64,000 bases of DNA from the NCBI GenBank assembly GCA_000827325.1, contig KN832884.1, positions 842,953 through 906,952 on the forward strand. The letters are read 5' to 3'. The DNA is from Oidiodendron maius Zn. Taxonomy: Eukaryota; Ascomycota; Leotiomycetes; Myxotrichaceae. The notes below the pieces were generated by a model. That model saw only the letters and a program-made list of their open reading frames with translations. It made no database searches and was not told the DNA's origin. The translations under genes were made by a program, and so were the position numbers. Positions 33,141 to 43,236 of this stretch are shown here, piece by piece. Positions within the stretch are counted from its first letter, which is position 1. The number at the start of each line of letters is the position of its first letter.

Positions 33141-34314
33141 ATGACACAACCCGCTATCACGCTTACAACACCTGAACAGAGAGCATTATGGCAGAAGGCC
33201 ATCTCTTCTCCAGATCAGCTAACAGCAGATGAGAGGCAGGAGATCTTAACCGAACCACCTATTGCGACGAAAAACGCCAACATCCTCAAGGTCAGCGGTC
33301 TGACGCCAGAAGAGTTTATGGCCAAAGCGACACAGAATCTCGAGGCATTAACTAAGCAAGAGATTGACCTGATATGGTATAAATTTCATATTGCCACTCC
33401 CGCCAAGATGCTTGATATTACGGATGATCGTTATACACGATCAAACGAAGATTGGGATTTATGGGCCAAGGCATCCGTAGCTGTAGGTGGCCCAAAAAGG
33501 GAAGCCCTGTACCGAGCTGTTTCAGAACTCCGGAGCAGAAGATTCCAGACGTTTCTATCGTATCCTGGGAACGACATTCGGCAGGCCGATTTCAAGTCGC
33601 CCCCGGCATGGTTTAAGAAAGTAGACAAGCTAGAGTCATGGGGATTTGTTGCATTTCGCGGGGCTTCAATTGGGAGGTCAAGTCAAGAGTGGGATCAGTA
33701 CCTTTCTCGTGCGAAATCTGCAGTACCCTTTGTCCTTATTCCAGAATCTAAAACGATCACCGCCACAAAGCGATATGACTTTGTCGAAGGCGACGTCGAC
33801 GATACTGACCATGTAGCATTGCGACAGTAAGTGACTTCCTCTTTTGCTGATGCTTGTGCTTAAATTATACCCTAGGATGTTCTATGCGAAACAGAGTCAG
33901 TTAAAGCCTGGCTTCCTAACTAATACCTTTCTGGTATTTGACAAAGAATCCACCGATCGTTACTTCGAAATGTGTGACCAGTATGGTAGAGTTGGTATGG
34001 AACTGTATCGGACGGAGGAGCTCTGGGTTTGGGCTTATGATGCAAATTTTACACCTAATTCAGCTACTACTATTCCTAGTGACGGTAGTGAGGACAAGTA
34101 TTGCGGGCGAATAAGAGTCAGCATCAGCTCTCTCTTTTCTTGGTTCTACGCCGTTAGAGCTTCAGAGAAGTACACTATGGAGGAGCTCTGGCACAAGGCC
34201 CAGATGCAACCGGCAAAGTGCTGGTATGTCCAATCTATGGGCGGGGCTTATCACACAAGACTCGTTTTACCTAAGCCCGGTGAGACGCGTGGCACATATA
34301 CGGCGGAGCTTTAG
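33141..34314 (+). CDS. protein of unknown function, 2 exons
   Basis: Exons 33141-33826 and 33876-34314, phase-2 intron of 49 bp (GTAAGT...ACCCTAG); 374 residues. I do not recognise the family. It is soluble, with no signal peptide or membrane span. The N-terminus is helical and charged (QRALWQKAISSPDQLTADER, LTPEEFMAKATQNLEAL). The middle has KLESWGFVAFRGASIG and FVLIPESKTITATKRYDFVE. Exon 2 has Trp/Tyr-rich segments (EELWVWAYDANF, MEELWHKAQMQPAKCWYV). Codon-level integrity and a clean splice, in a neighbourhood of dead genes, argue that it is expressed or recently acquired. It lies divergent from the dead monooxygenase. Confidence 0.75.
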
Positions 34315-34489
34315 AGCCTATGCCTTATAAGGATCTCAGAACTATCGACTATTTACCCATGGGATATTAACCGTCTGCTACCATGAAAAAACTCTCTTAT
34401 AGAGCTCCCTATCCAGTGGGACTCGAGACTGTGTCCTAAGCAGGCATAATTTCAAAACTTTGTTCAGCTGTTTTCTCTAAATCTGCATT

Positions 34490-35623
34490 CTACTCCGCTC
34501 CCACCCTTCTAAGAGTCTGTGATGGGAGAATATGAGAAGTAGTACGACTACGGCAATGAGCAAGGGGACTAACCGAACGCAGCGCAGAAAGAGCTGCCCG
34601 GCCATTTTCGACAATAGGGGCGTTCCATTCGTTCGCGTTCCATCGATCGCGGCTAAATGGGGATTTAATCGCCCAAGCCTAGAGAGTTTGAAAAGACTGT
34701 CAGCCAATATAGGATGGGATTCGTAAGTCGTCGGCGCTGGAACACTCACACTAGCCTTGAGATTGTTGAGGACGGCGTCTGCAAGAACAAGATGGTCTGG
34801 ATTGGCCGTCAAGCCAAACGCGGCCATGAAGAGATCCCGCGGTATCTCTGTATCATTGATGCCGCCCAAGTGTTATATCGTTGAGTCCAGGCCTGAGTCC
34901 ATACCTGGAGCGGGACTGTATCTCGTAGGCTGTTAAACTCAGGAACAATAATATAGTCGTTGTTAATCACTGGCAACCGGCCAGTTGCCAGAAACTCAAT
35001 CATAGCTGGAGCGGTCTGGAGCTCAAAAATGTGCTCAACTGCGGTAAAGAATCAGCAAGTTCGTGGTAGCCGCAATTTGGATGAATGGTTAACGCCTACT
35101 ACTTGCCAACCCATTGAGAGGAGTCGCCTTCTGCTGCCGAGGCCGTGATCTCAGTTGAGGAGCAGTCGGCAGGATTCGCGATAGCATATCTTGCGTCACT
35201 CCCCGTTGCATCGATGAGCGCCTGTCCATCCCCCCCGTTCGGATATGGCAATGACCGTAATGCTATGACCATCGGGTTGCCATTTGTATTCGTTCCCACC
35301 GTGGCAGTGGATTTTCTTGAGCCTCACGCCGGCTTGACGAGCTCGTGCCTCTCCGCCGAGAACCGGAGGGCGTCATGGATGAGGGCAAAGCCCCGTTTAC
35401 GCTTGCTGCTTAGGGAGTCCGTATAGTCGAGATCACCTGCCCAGAAGTTGGGATCCGAATAGGACAGGTTCCATAGATAACAGGCCTCCGCAACCGGCGG
35501 GTTCAGCTGGTCCTGGACATATTGATTCCATGCCGCGAGATTGCAGACTACCCCCTCGACAAAGCTCTCCAGACTTGTGAGTGCGGAGCCAGCAATCTCA
35601 ATATATTGAAGGACGTCCCGTCC
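34490..35623 (-). pseudogene. multi-exon secreted-protein relic, possibly the C-terminal module of a GH18 subgroup-C chitinase
   Basis: Coding-like segments appear in order on the minus strand but in different frames: SFVEGVVCNLAAWNQYVQDQ with AEACYLWNLSYSDPNFW; then DARYAIANPADCSSTEI; then EHIFELQTAPAMIEFLATG; then LGGINDTEIPRDLFMAAFGL; and after a GTGAGT...CTCTAG intron AWAIKSPFSRDRWNANEW to a stop at 34490. Several joins lack compatible splice sites (for example SSQWVGK to EHIFELQ), so at least one indel is likely. The V/E-H-x-F-E-L-Q segment followed by an F-x-x-x-G-x-x-x-N-P-x-x-x-V-L block recalls the C-terminal region of killer-toxin-like GH18 chitinases; this is from memory. No catalytic domain is present. 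A live gene with a mis-read structure is the alternative. Confidence 0.45.
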
Positions 35624-35654
35624 TCAGTATAGTTACACACTGGCTACTATTAAT

Positions 35655-36965
35655 ATGGTGTTTGCAATTTCGATTGCACATCGACGATAGCCAAGAGTGC
35701 CGAAAAATGCAAAGTCTCAGGAATTCTACAACAGAGCAATGCTGCTAATACAACCGACGTTGCTCTTGGACTGGAGCATAGAAAAAGTTCAGGTTCTCCT
35801 GCTCGGTGCGCGATATCTCCAGAGCTCAAATTCTCCTGACGAATGCTGGAATGTGCTTGGCTTAGCCATACTAATTGCATATGGTTTACGACTTCATCTA
35901 GCTCCCAGTGATGACCTCGATTACATAGCGAAATAAACGCATAAAAGAGTTTGGTATGCATGCTTTGGTCTTGACAAGCTGTTAAGTATGATTTATGGTA
36001 GGCCGGCGATTACCTCTACATCAACGTTTACTACCCCGCTCCCAGAGAACTTAGATGATGAATGCATACAAAGAGCTAGAATATTGTATCCAAGTCCTAG
36101 AAAACTTTCTATGATGTCCTTCTCCATCTATGCCTCGAAATTATATCGCGTCATGGAGTCTGCAGACCGTCTCTCTGGTCTGAGCAAATTGAGCTGGGAA
36201 TCTCTTGGAACAGTGACATTCTCCTTGATGAAAAATTTGAAGAATGGTCTCAACAGTTGCCGCCTCACTTAAAATTGGATAGCAGCAAATAAAACGAAAC
36301 CGAACCTACCCTAATACTGGCACTGAGGGCAAATATGGCTAGAATTTTAATACATCGCCAATCTCAGGCGCTCACGCTCAGTTTCCTCTTAGAAAGCCGC
36401 AAAGGGAATGAGCATAGGAAACTTGAAAGTTTGAAGAACACAATGTTTCGACGTAGTAAAATCATTTGTTTACAGACGGCTATGGAAACAATCCACCTTG
36501 TGGGCCTACGATATGAGAAAACGGCTGATGCGGCTGGAACAAGCTGGTTCAATCTATATTACTGTATTTCCCCTCCTGAGTCGCAGGATTGATTATTAAC
36601 TATGCATAGTATTTCATGCCATCCTGGTAATTGTTTCTCATCTTGTTGATCCGAACTATCGAAATGATAAAGCCGCTCTTGGATATCTTGATAAGGCAAT
36701 GATCATGATCAACAGAATGTCAAAGTGTCACACAGTTGCAAACAGGGCGTATATATTCCAGTAACAGCTTCTGAGTCACATGGACAAGTTACTATGGCTA
36801 GTGGGCAACTCTTCGCCTGTCCGAGCCGGTGAAGATTCCGAGGATTCTATCGTGTCCTCACATATGCGGCCCTATTCGGACGCAGCGACTACCGCGTCCT
36901 GGGCTCAACTAGAACCGGGAGCCCAGTACAACTTAGATTTTTTAACTTTATTGGACGCCACATAA
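35655..36965 (+). pseudogene. fungal-specific transcription factor domain (Zn2Cys6-type), 5'-truncated and dead
   Basis: The frame reads like the middle homology region: KVQVLLLGARYLQSSNSPDE, LGLAILIAYGLRLHLAP, then KRVWYACFGLDKLLSMIYGR, and WSQQLPPHLKL. In-frame stops lie at 35688-35690 (TAG), 35934-35936 (TAA), 36290-36292 (TAA) and 36762-36764 (TAA), with one frameshift near 36210. Each stop can come from a Gln codon by C to T; for example the last sits in IFQ-stop-QLLSHMDKLLWLV. A 46-bp intron (36564-36609) is still correctly placed and restores FHAILVIVSHLVDPNYR. The zinc cluster and N-terminus are missing; the fragment starts directly beside the neighbouring relic on the other strand. 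Confidence 0.88.
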
Positions 36966-37148
36966 GATCTTGCTGAAAGCCTCGGAACTCAGTTAGAGAC
37001 ACACGAGGGAGCGGACCCACGCTATGGTCTTGGATAGAGGAATAAATATGGATACATATCCAAACAGTCGGCAATTTTATGACACTCGAAGTTAAATTTA
37101 ACATAAGCCAAGGATTTCGCATTTTATCTGCAACAAAATACTATATAT

Positions 37149-39020
37149 TTAATAGTGCTTGGTTAGGTGTAAGAGGTAGGAAGCACCCTCGTCTAACCAG
37201 GCGGTGTAAGAGTGTGACACCGTGCTGGAGTTCCCATTCCAAATATCCGTGAAAGTCCACGTCTGGCCAGCTATGCCCAGATCATTCAGAGATACGGTCA
37301 CGTTCTGAACACCAGCTAGCTGAGTCCCAAAGCCACCCTGTCCTTCGTCTGGACCGTAGTTTGCTATTAAGACATACGCCTCGTTACCAGAAGGTCCACC
37401 AATCCAAGCCTGAAGCTGCTGGGCAAGATTGTTCCCTGTTCCCGGGTTGCGGGGTTGCATTGGATATTGGGCAAAGAAGTTTGCGGCCGCGATAGACTGC
37501 TTGCTGGTGATCAGCTTGTAACCTAGTGCATCAATCTGTGTCAGATCGCCGCCGAGGATCAAGTTGGCTGCAGCTCCCAGCCAGTGGTTCATGACAGTGG
37601 TACGCTTGGCATCATTTACACCTGTTAGTGTTTCTCCGTTGGCTGTGAACAAGTTATCCATATCGGGGTAGATTGTAATGGCAGTATCGCGCTGTGCTTG
37701 GAGGCCGATATACTGGCGGTAGTTGTCAATTGCTCGCTGCCCCACAGACCAAGCCATAAGAGTGTTCGTGCCATAGTTATCAAGATCCTGGTCAGTTCGC
37801 ATAGATTCAGCAAGTCCACTCCAAACAGGAAGCCACGTCTCGTTACGGCAGAGCTTCCACGATAGGTCGAACCGCATTTGCCTGCCAGACTTCTTTATAG
37901 CATTCTTGTACATCTGCACCGCAGGGGAATTGTCGCATACTAGATTGGCGCCGTTCTGGGGACTTCCTGGTGTGATAAAGTCTAACTTGATCATGTCAAC
38001 TCCCCAAGAGGCCCACTGCTCGACCACGGAGTCGTGCCACTGCTGTACCCCGTCCTTGGTGAAGTCCCAGTCGCAGAAGATCTCATCGTAATTACCATTC
38101 CATACATCGCTGACCTTGAGATTAGTTCCCTTGATGGTCTTGTTTTGCGCAATACAGGGAACACCTGGGACGATGTAAACACCCAATTTCAGATCACGCT
38201 CATGTAGCCACGATGCTAGCTGGGGCAGATTGAATCGCGTGTGGTTGTAGATTATACGACCGTAATCGTCGACGGCATCGAATGCTTGCCAACCTGAGTC
38301 CAAACTGCAGTAATTATAGCCAGCTTGCTTGAACCCATTCTGGGCTAGTACGCTGCATTGAGTTTGCACAAACTTTTGAGTGTAGTCGAGACCTGCTGAC
38401 CCAATAAACGACGGTACCACTGCAGATCCATTTGCAAGAGCCTGGACGCCGTAAGTGTTCCATCCCCTGCCGGATGATTTGAAACCATTTGGAGTTTTGG
38501 CTGTCTTCAGGACCTTCAAAGGACCACCGGCAGAGTTGGGCTGAGGATAGCATTCAGGGAGGCTGGAGTCTCGGTTCTGGATACAGAACCGCGCTGGCCT
38601 TGTCGGTACAACATCTGTTCTGCTCGAATTATTGGTGTAGCAGGCATCCCCAGCGGCGATCCAGTACCACTGATTGTCACTGTAACCCCATGTTCCGGAT
38701 GTCTGACCACCCCTGATGCAAAACTCCACAATATCCTGGAAAGCAATGACGGCATCATTGTTCTGGCTCGAGCCACTCGCCTGCAGGTTCGCCTGTTGCT
38801 GTAGATATACATTGCCTTGACCATCGTTGCAATTGACCTGAGTAGCATTGGCTTCAAATTGGGCGACACAGTTTTGAATGGCGTCGTAGCACTCAAGCGT
38901 CAAATTAACGGTGCCGGGAGTAAATTCATTCCCACCACACGTGGTTTGTGCGGCTACCGGACGGAAAACCGCCACGGCAATAGAGAGAAGCACTGGAACC
39001 GAAAGCATGCCTGAGTGCAT
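37149..39020 (-). CDS. secreted alpha-galactosidase-like glycoside hydrolase (GH27 type)
   Basis: Single exon, 623 residues, start MHSGMLSVPVLLSIAVAV with a signal peptide cleaved near residue 24. Residues 25-165 form a Cys-rich N-terminal extension. The catalytic barrel begins at about 180 (GFKSSGRGWNTYGVQ). Conserved GH27/melibiase motifs are YNYCSLDSGWQ (235-245), MIKLDF with the likely nucleophile Asp347, and ESMRTDQDL with the likely acid/base in Asp410-Asp412. A beta-sandwich C-terminal domain ends at residue 623. It would release terminal alpha-linked galactose from oligosaccharides or galactomannan, although the N-terminal extension and KLDF instead of KYDYC mark it as a divergent subgroup, so substrate is uncertain. 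Several CreA-like and CGG/CCG sites lie upstream. Confidence 0.88.
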   Translation of the reverse strand: MHSGMLSVPVLLSIAVAVFRPVAAQTTCGGNEFTPGTVNLTLECYDAIQNCVAQFEANATQVNCNDGQGNVYLQQQANLQASGSSQNNDAVIAFQDIVEFCIRGGQTSGTWGYSDNQWYWIAAGDACYTNNSSRTDVVPTRPARFCIQNRDSSLPECYPQPNSAGGPLKVLKTAKTPNGFKSSGRGWNTYGVQALANGSAVVPSFIGSAGLDYTQKFVQTQCSVLAQNGFKQAGYNYCSLDSGWQAFDAVDDYGRIIYNHTRFNLPQLASWLHERDLKLGVYIVPGVPCIAQNKTIKGTNLKVSDVWNGNYDEIFCDWDFTKDGVQQWHDSVVEQWASWGVDMIKLDFITPGSPQNGANLVCDNSPAVQMYKNAIKKSGRQMRFDLSWKLCRNETWLPVWSGLAESMRTDQDLDNYGTNTLMAWSVGQRAIDNYRQYIGLQAQRDTAITIYPDMDNLFTANGETLTGVNDAKRTTVMNHWLGAAANLILGGDLTQIDALGYKLITSKQSIAAANFFAQYPMQPRNPGTGNNLAQQLQAWIGGPSGNEAYVLIANYGPDEGQGGFGTQLAGVQNVTVSLNDLGIAGQTWTFTDIWNGNSSTVSHSYTAWLDEGASYLLHLTKHY

Positions 39021-39123
39021 ATTGCTTTGTCCTTCTTGATATCAGCCAACAGATGAGCGACCTGGCGTCAATGCCGACCATCAGCCTCTATTTATGTGAT
39101 TTTCTTAATTTCCGAAGTCCTCT

Positions 39124-39255
39124 CCGCATGCGGGGAAAAAAGAACGTGGGGCAGCATGTTATCCGCTTTGCGGTGAGATTTCCGGGCGGATACGAAGCCA
39201 TTTTAAGCACATCGTAGCGCCAAATCTGCATATCCGCATACTGCCGAATGCGGGG
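39124..39255. promoter_or_regulatory. candidate carbon-response sites upstream of the GH27 gene
   Basis: In the promoter are three SYGGRG matches, the core of CreA-type repressor sites (GCGGGG at 39130-39135 and 39250-39255, GTGGGG at 39146-39151), a perfect 10-bp palindrome CCGCATGCGG at 39124-39133, and an inverted CGG-N8-CCG pair at 39171-39184 of the type bound by Zn2Cys6 dimers. Such short motifs can occur by chance; the clustering within 130 bp is what supports the call. Confidence 0.35.
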
Positions 39256-39573
39256 CCTAGGCAGCCTGCTGGGGATTCTCGGTTCAAATCTCGGGGTATG
39301 ATCCTTAGCTACAACTCCACGACGCAATAGTCAGCGAGGCTCTAAAGGCGGAGATTATTTAGCATGCTCTCATGCGCTAGTCTCGTAATGCCACTCTTCC
39401 AGAACGTCGCAATAATATTTTTAACTTCCTCATGGATCAAGGGAAGCCTTTTGCTTAATGATGAACTTTATCTCTTTTCAGGGTCTAATGTGACAGATCG
39501 AAACAATATCTACAAATTTTGGTATATATACAATACAGAATCAGATGCTCGCTCGTACAAAAACATTCGCAAC
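39256..39573. other. spacer between GH27 promoter and expansin-like gene
   Basis: About 320 bp. A B-box-like GGTTCAAATC at 39280-39289 was examined as a tRNA and rejected. The remainder is the 3' region of the expansin-like gene. Confidence 0.4.
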
Positions 39574-40407
39574 TTAAACTCGTCGGCGAATCCTGCTGGG
39601 TGGCGCACAATATGGTTCATTGCCGCCCTGGCAGGTGAACCCAGCAGGGCAGGTCACCATGGGAGCCCAGACATCCTCCAGACATTCCTCCAGAACATTT
39701 CCACTGCATTGCCAAGCCCCAGTCGGGCAAGGGGAACTAGGATTGGTGGTCGTCGTGGTGGCCGAGGTAGTGGTCGTTGTGCTCGTCTTGGTCGTCGTAG
39801 TCGGGGCAGTTGTCGTCGTCGTGGTAGTCGTCGGCGTGGGGTTGGTACCTTTGTCACCTCCGCCAGGAGATACAGGCCCTTCTGGACTCCCGGGGGCATT
39901 GGTATCGAAGTCATAGAGCGTCTCGTCCACAATTTCCCAGGTGATATCAATGTGGCCAGCCGAACATGCGCTGGATGACAGCTCACTGAGAACAGAGTAG
40001 CTGAAATCTAATCCGGGAGCGCCACTGGGATTCCAGACGCCACTATCGGCGGAGCCAGTACCGCATCGCTCACAACCATCGCCAATGAACAGCGGTAGAT
40101 CAGAGGCAACTCCGTTAACTGAGACGATGACCCTCTTTCCACAGTACAGGGCCATATCTCCAACAAGTTGCGTATGGTTCATGGCAACAACGTAGTTCGT
40201 GTCCATCTGGTCCAATGACAACGCCGTAAACTGACTACACTCCACATAACCCTCGTTCTGGAATTCAAAATCGGTGCCACATGCTTCCACCTCCTCAATG
40301 TCGTAGTAGTAGGTACCAAATCCAGTGCCGCTATAGATAGTGTCCTGAGCATTGGCGCATGCTGTGAGCAGCAGGCCGGCTGCTGCGAGGAATTGGGCCT
40401 TCATCAT
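39574..40407 (-). CDS. expansin-like secreted protein (double-psi beta-barrel) with Thr-rich linker and Cys-rich tail
   Basis: Single exon, 277 residues. The signal peptide MMKAQFLAAAGLLLTACANA is followed by a double-psi beta-barrel-like domain: TGFGTYYYDIEEVEACGTDF, VAMNHTQLV, CGKRVIVSVNGV, FIGDGCERCG, LDFSYSVLSEL and ITWEIV. This is the RlpA/expansin signature, including the D-G-C-x-x-C turn and the W near the domain end. A linker of almost pure Thr (about 190-225) leads to a six-cysteine C-terminal module (CPTGAWQCSGNVLEECLEDV, CPAGFTCQGG, YCAPP) found at the ends of other fungal secreted proteins. Non-hydrolytic loosening of plant cell wall is inferred. The final SRIRRRV is an odd basic end. 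The first of two adjacent Met codons is used. Confidence 0.82.
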   Translation of the reverse strand: MMKAQFLAAAGLLLTACANAQDTIYSGTGFGTYYYDIEEVEACGTDFEFQNEGYVECSQFTALSLDQMDTNYVVAMNHTQLVGDMALYCGKRVIVSVNGVASDLPLFIGDGCERCGTGSADSGVWNPSGAPGLDFSYSVLSELSSSACSAGHIDITWEIVDETLYDFDTNAPGSPEGPVSPGGGDKGTNPTPTTTTTTTTAPTTTTKTSTTTTTSATTTTTNPSSPCPTGAWQCSGNVLEECLEDVWAPMVTCPAGFTCQGGNEPYCAPPSRIRRRV

Positions 40408-43236
40408 GTCTCGTCTGTCAAGATACTGGTAAATAAAAGGAGTGTTGATGGTATAGTGGGAAGGACTGATATATTGGATTGAAATTGCGCTTGCAGGGAG
40501 TGAAAGGTAGTATCTTGCTGTCCAAAAGGAGTGTGAACAAAAGTGTAAGGAGAAATAGAAAGGAATGGCTCAGCCAACGAGAGGCAATGATGTCGAGAAG
40601 CAAGCAGATGAATGTTGAAGAGGGCAGTAGGCAACTAGTTTATACTACGAAGTATGAGAAGGAACATTTCCAGGTTCTCATTTCTATTGGTGGACTCGGG
40701 ACTACTCGGCCCTGTGTGGTGGCTTGTGTACTCTCACCTAGCGTTTCAAGACCCTGGATATTCAGGATTCGCCGTCTAAGGGATCCAAGCCTCCCAACCG
40801 GGAACACCTCTTCTCAGACTCTCTCCTCAGACCACGGGAGACCATACTCTGACAAGCAAAGCCATGTTGTAAGTGTATAACGACTACTTGGAAAGCGCAA
40901 GAAACTGTCCGCGTGGCCCGAAAGTTAGTTCAAGAGAACGGGATATGTGCGACTTTTGTGGCGCTCATCTTGTGACTTTACTCGCTGGCTGCCTGTGCCA
41001 TCCTCCATATTGACGATAGCATTTGGCAACGTTACAGTATGCTTCAATCGTGGGTGTGTGAGCCTTACCCTAACTCATAGCCCAGCTTCAAGAGAGGTGT
41101 GCTGAATGGCAACAGAATTGTTTCCTTATTTGCTTACTCAGTTCTGTGAGATAGTACCAAAATGGAACGGGGCGTATGCATGTGCTCTGACCTGCAACAC
41201 TCAAAATACTACCTCCTGGTTGATGCTACTGCTGCTCTTCGTCGTATGACTGGCAGGAAGACAGACCGGGGAGACGCGCATCATCGCGTTTTGTTAAAGC
41301 GCTTGCATGGGAGAAGCCCTTTCCTCGTTTCCCCTGTTTCATCGTGCCCGATTTTGCGCAATATTTGTCCAATAACTGCTTTTGGCGGCTCTCAGGCACG
41401 GCTAGCCCGATTGTGGCAGCTGACTGTAAGGGGCGCGGAGTTTGGTGGTGCCACAGCCCCCAGGATTCGAGGCGAGTGAAGACTTGTCTTGGCGCGAATA
41501 CTCTCCTGCATTGTTCTCATTGTCGGATCACGGTATAGCAATAGTCGCAGTATTTCCTCAAATGCGATAATAGTATAGAGTGTGAAGAAGCAACGCTGCC
41601 CAGGAACGTGATAGATACCAATGCAACCTGAACTCGACGGTCTGCTGCCCTGGTCACTTTTCGCGCCACGCGCATCTAGGTTGTCGCAGGAGCGCGATCA
41701 CAGGAGCGATGGATCCATCAGCACAGGACCTGAGCCTTGCTAGTGGGCACAGTGCCGCCGGGGCTTATCGTTATCACAACTCTGTGGGTGGTGGCGGTGT
41801 GTGCCTCTCCCCCACTGCATGTACGAAGGTGTTTTGGGAAGGGGACACGGCACCACCAAATGCGGAGGACAAGACAAATCGATATGGATCTCAGTTGATG
41901 CGATAAAAAAGAATACCTCTGTTATCCAGGTCGAGCCGTCGTACTTGTAGAAGATAGTTTATAAGACGAAGGAACCTATAACAGGCTCCCTACAGGGTAC
42001 ATCCGGACCGACTGCGGTGGCCCAAAGCTCAGCCACTTAGAAACGCTCTAGGTCTCTAGTCAGGAACAGCGCAAGCCAACAGGCCACTCAGGGCTTGGGA
42101 ACCGTCCGAACTGTAGAAAGTGAACGATGCCTGGATGTGCCCCATCGAACAGGCTTCCACGATCGTGGAGATCGCATTGGCACAAAGCCAAGTTTGCGCC
42201 ACAGAAACGCCTTACCATCTCCCACATTTCTCCTGTTTCATTCTTAGCACCCAGCTGGAATAGTCTTACAGCGATCTCGAAACATTCGGCGCTGAATTTC
42301 GTAATTATGGAATGTTTTCGTTCTCTGGTCACTAGTAGAGCGTAAGGCCTCGGCAAACCACTATGAACATAGCGGCTCTATACTAACCCCGGCAGCATTA
42401 GTGAAAATATAACCAAATTAGAGGTCGAGGATGTGGAGGTCGCGGAGATGGGAGGTAAATAGGCAGGCGCCGAATGGTATGGAGAATAGTAGGACGGGCG
42501 AGATATCGGACGGGTATTAAGGCCAAAAGAGGTTATTATGCATGATCGGGCAGTAGAATGCAGCACGAAATAAGCTCCGGCTACATTAACCATCTTTATC
42601 TATACCTAATACGATTAACTATTACTACAGAGTCCACGGCATCCGTCGGGTAGGGATAGTTTAAGAGTAAGGGTATTATCTCCCCCACCATTTCACCCCC
42701 CATCCGGCTACCCCTTAATCCGCGATTTAAGCTACCCTGCCTTTGATGGTCGCGACGTTGCAGCCACTGAGCAAATCATGAGGCGAGAGAAGGTCTCACT
42801 ACCTCCTTACGTATGTTCCCATGAGGACAGTGGGACACCATCTTCGGCATGGTGCCTCATAATGATGATGGTAACGTTGTGAGACATCCGAACCTCGTGC
42901 CGTCATCCCCGTGCCTGACCATTTACCCAGTTTAACCTCCGATCTCACGATTCGCACCCCCACTGGACTCCGATTCTTGATCTAAATTTATCTATATATA
43001 CTAAATGGATTTCCCCCTTGCCAAGAGTTCCTTCTTTGTGTGCGTCAAGCATCTTCGACCTCTCTCTTCAACCCCGTGCCGGGCATCTTCCGTTCCCTTT
43101 CCTGTCTCTTTGGATCAGCCTTACGATCTGTGGTCATATAACTTTCCGTCCTTACCTGCATAAGCACAATTATATACTCTCATATTACACTATCATTCCT
43201 CTGTATAAGTGTATCAGGTGCCAAAAATACTTCGCC
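40408..43236. other. 2.8-kb gene-poor region
   Basis: No gene is supported. The best coding-like piece is a 98-residue minus frame (42060-42356, FSAECFEIAVRLFQLGAKNE and MWEMVRRFCGANLALCQCDL), possibly a fragment of a fungal transcription-factor domain. A plus frame at 41709-41906 starts MDPSAQDLSLASGHSAAG and has no support. A TATA-like CTATATATAC at 42992-43001 lies about 240 bp before the chitinase start. Confidence 0.4.

Noticed and set aside
39240-39305. tRNA-like B box GGTTCAAATC
   Set aside because: The T-stem has a mismatch, no A box at the right distance, and no acceptor stem pairs.
39364-39978. 204-residue plus frame, Arg/Gly-rich, looking like an RNA-binding protein
   Set aside because: It is antisense to the Thr-rich linker and tail of the expansin-like gene.
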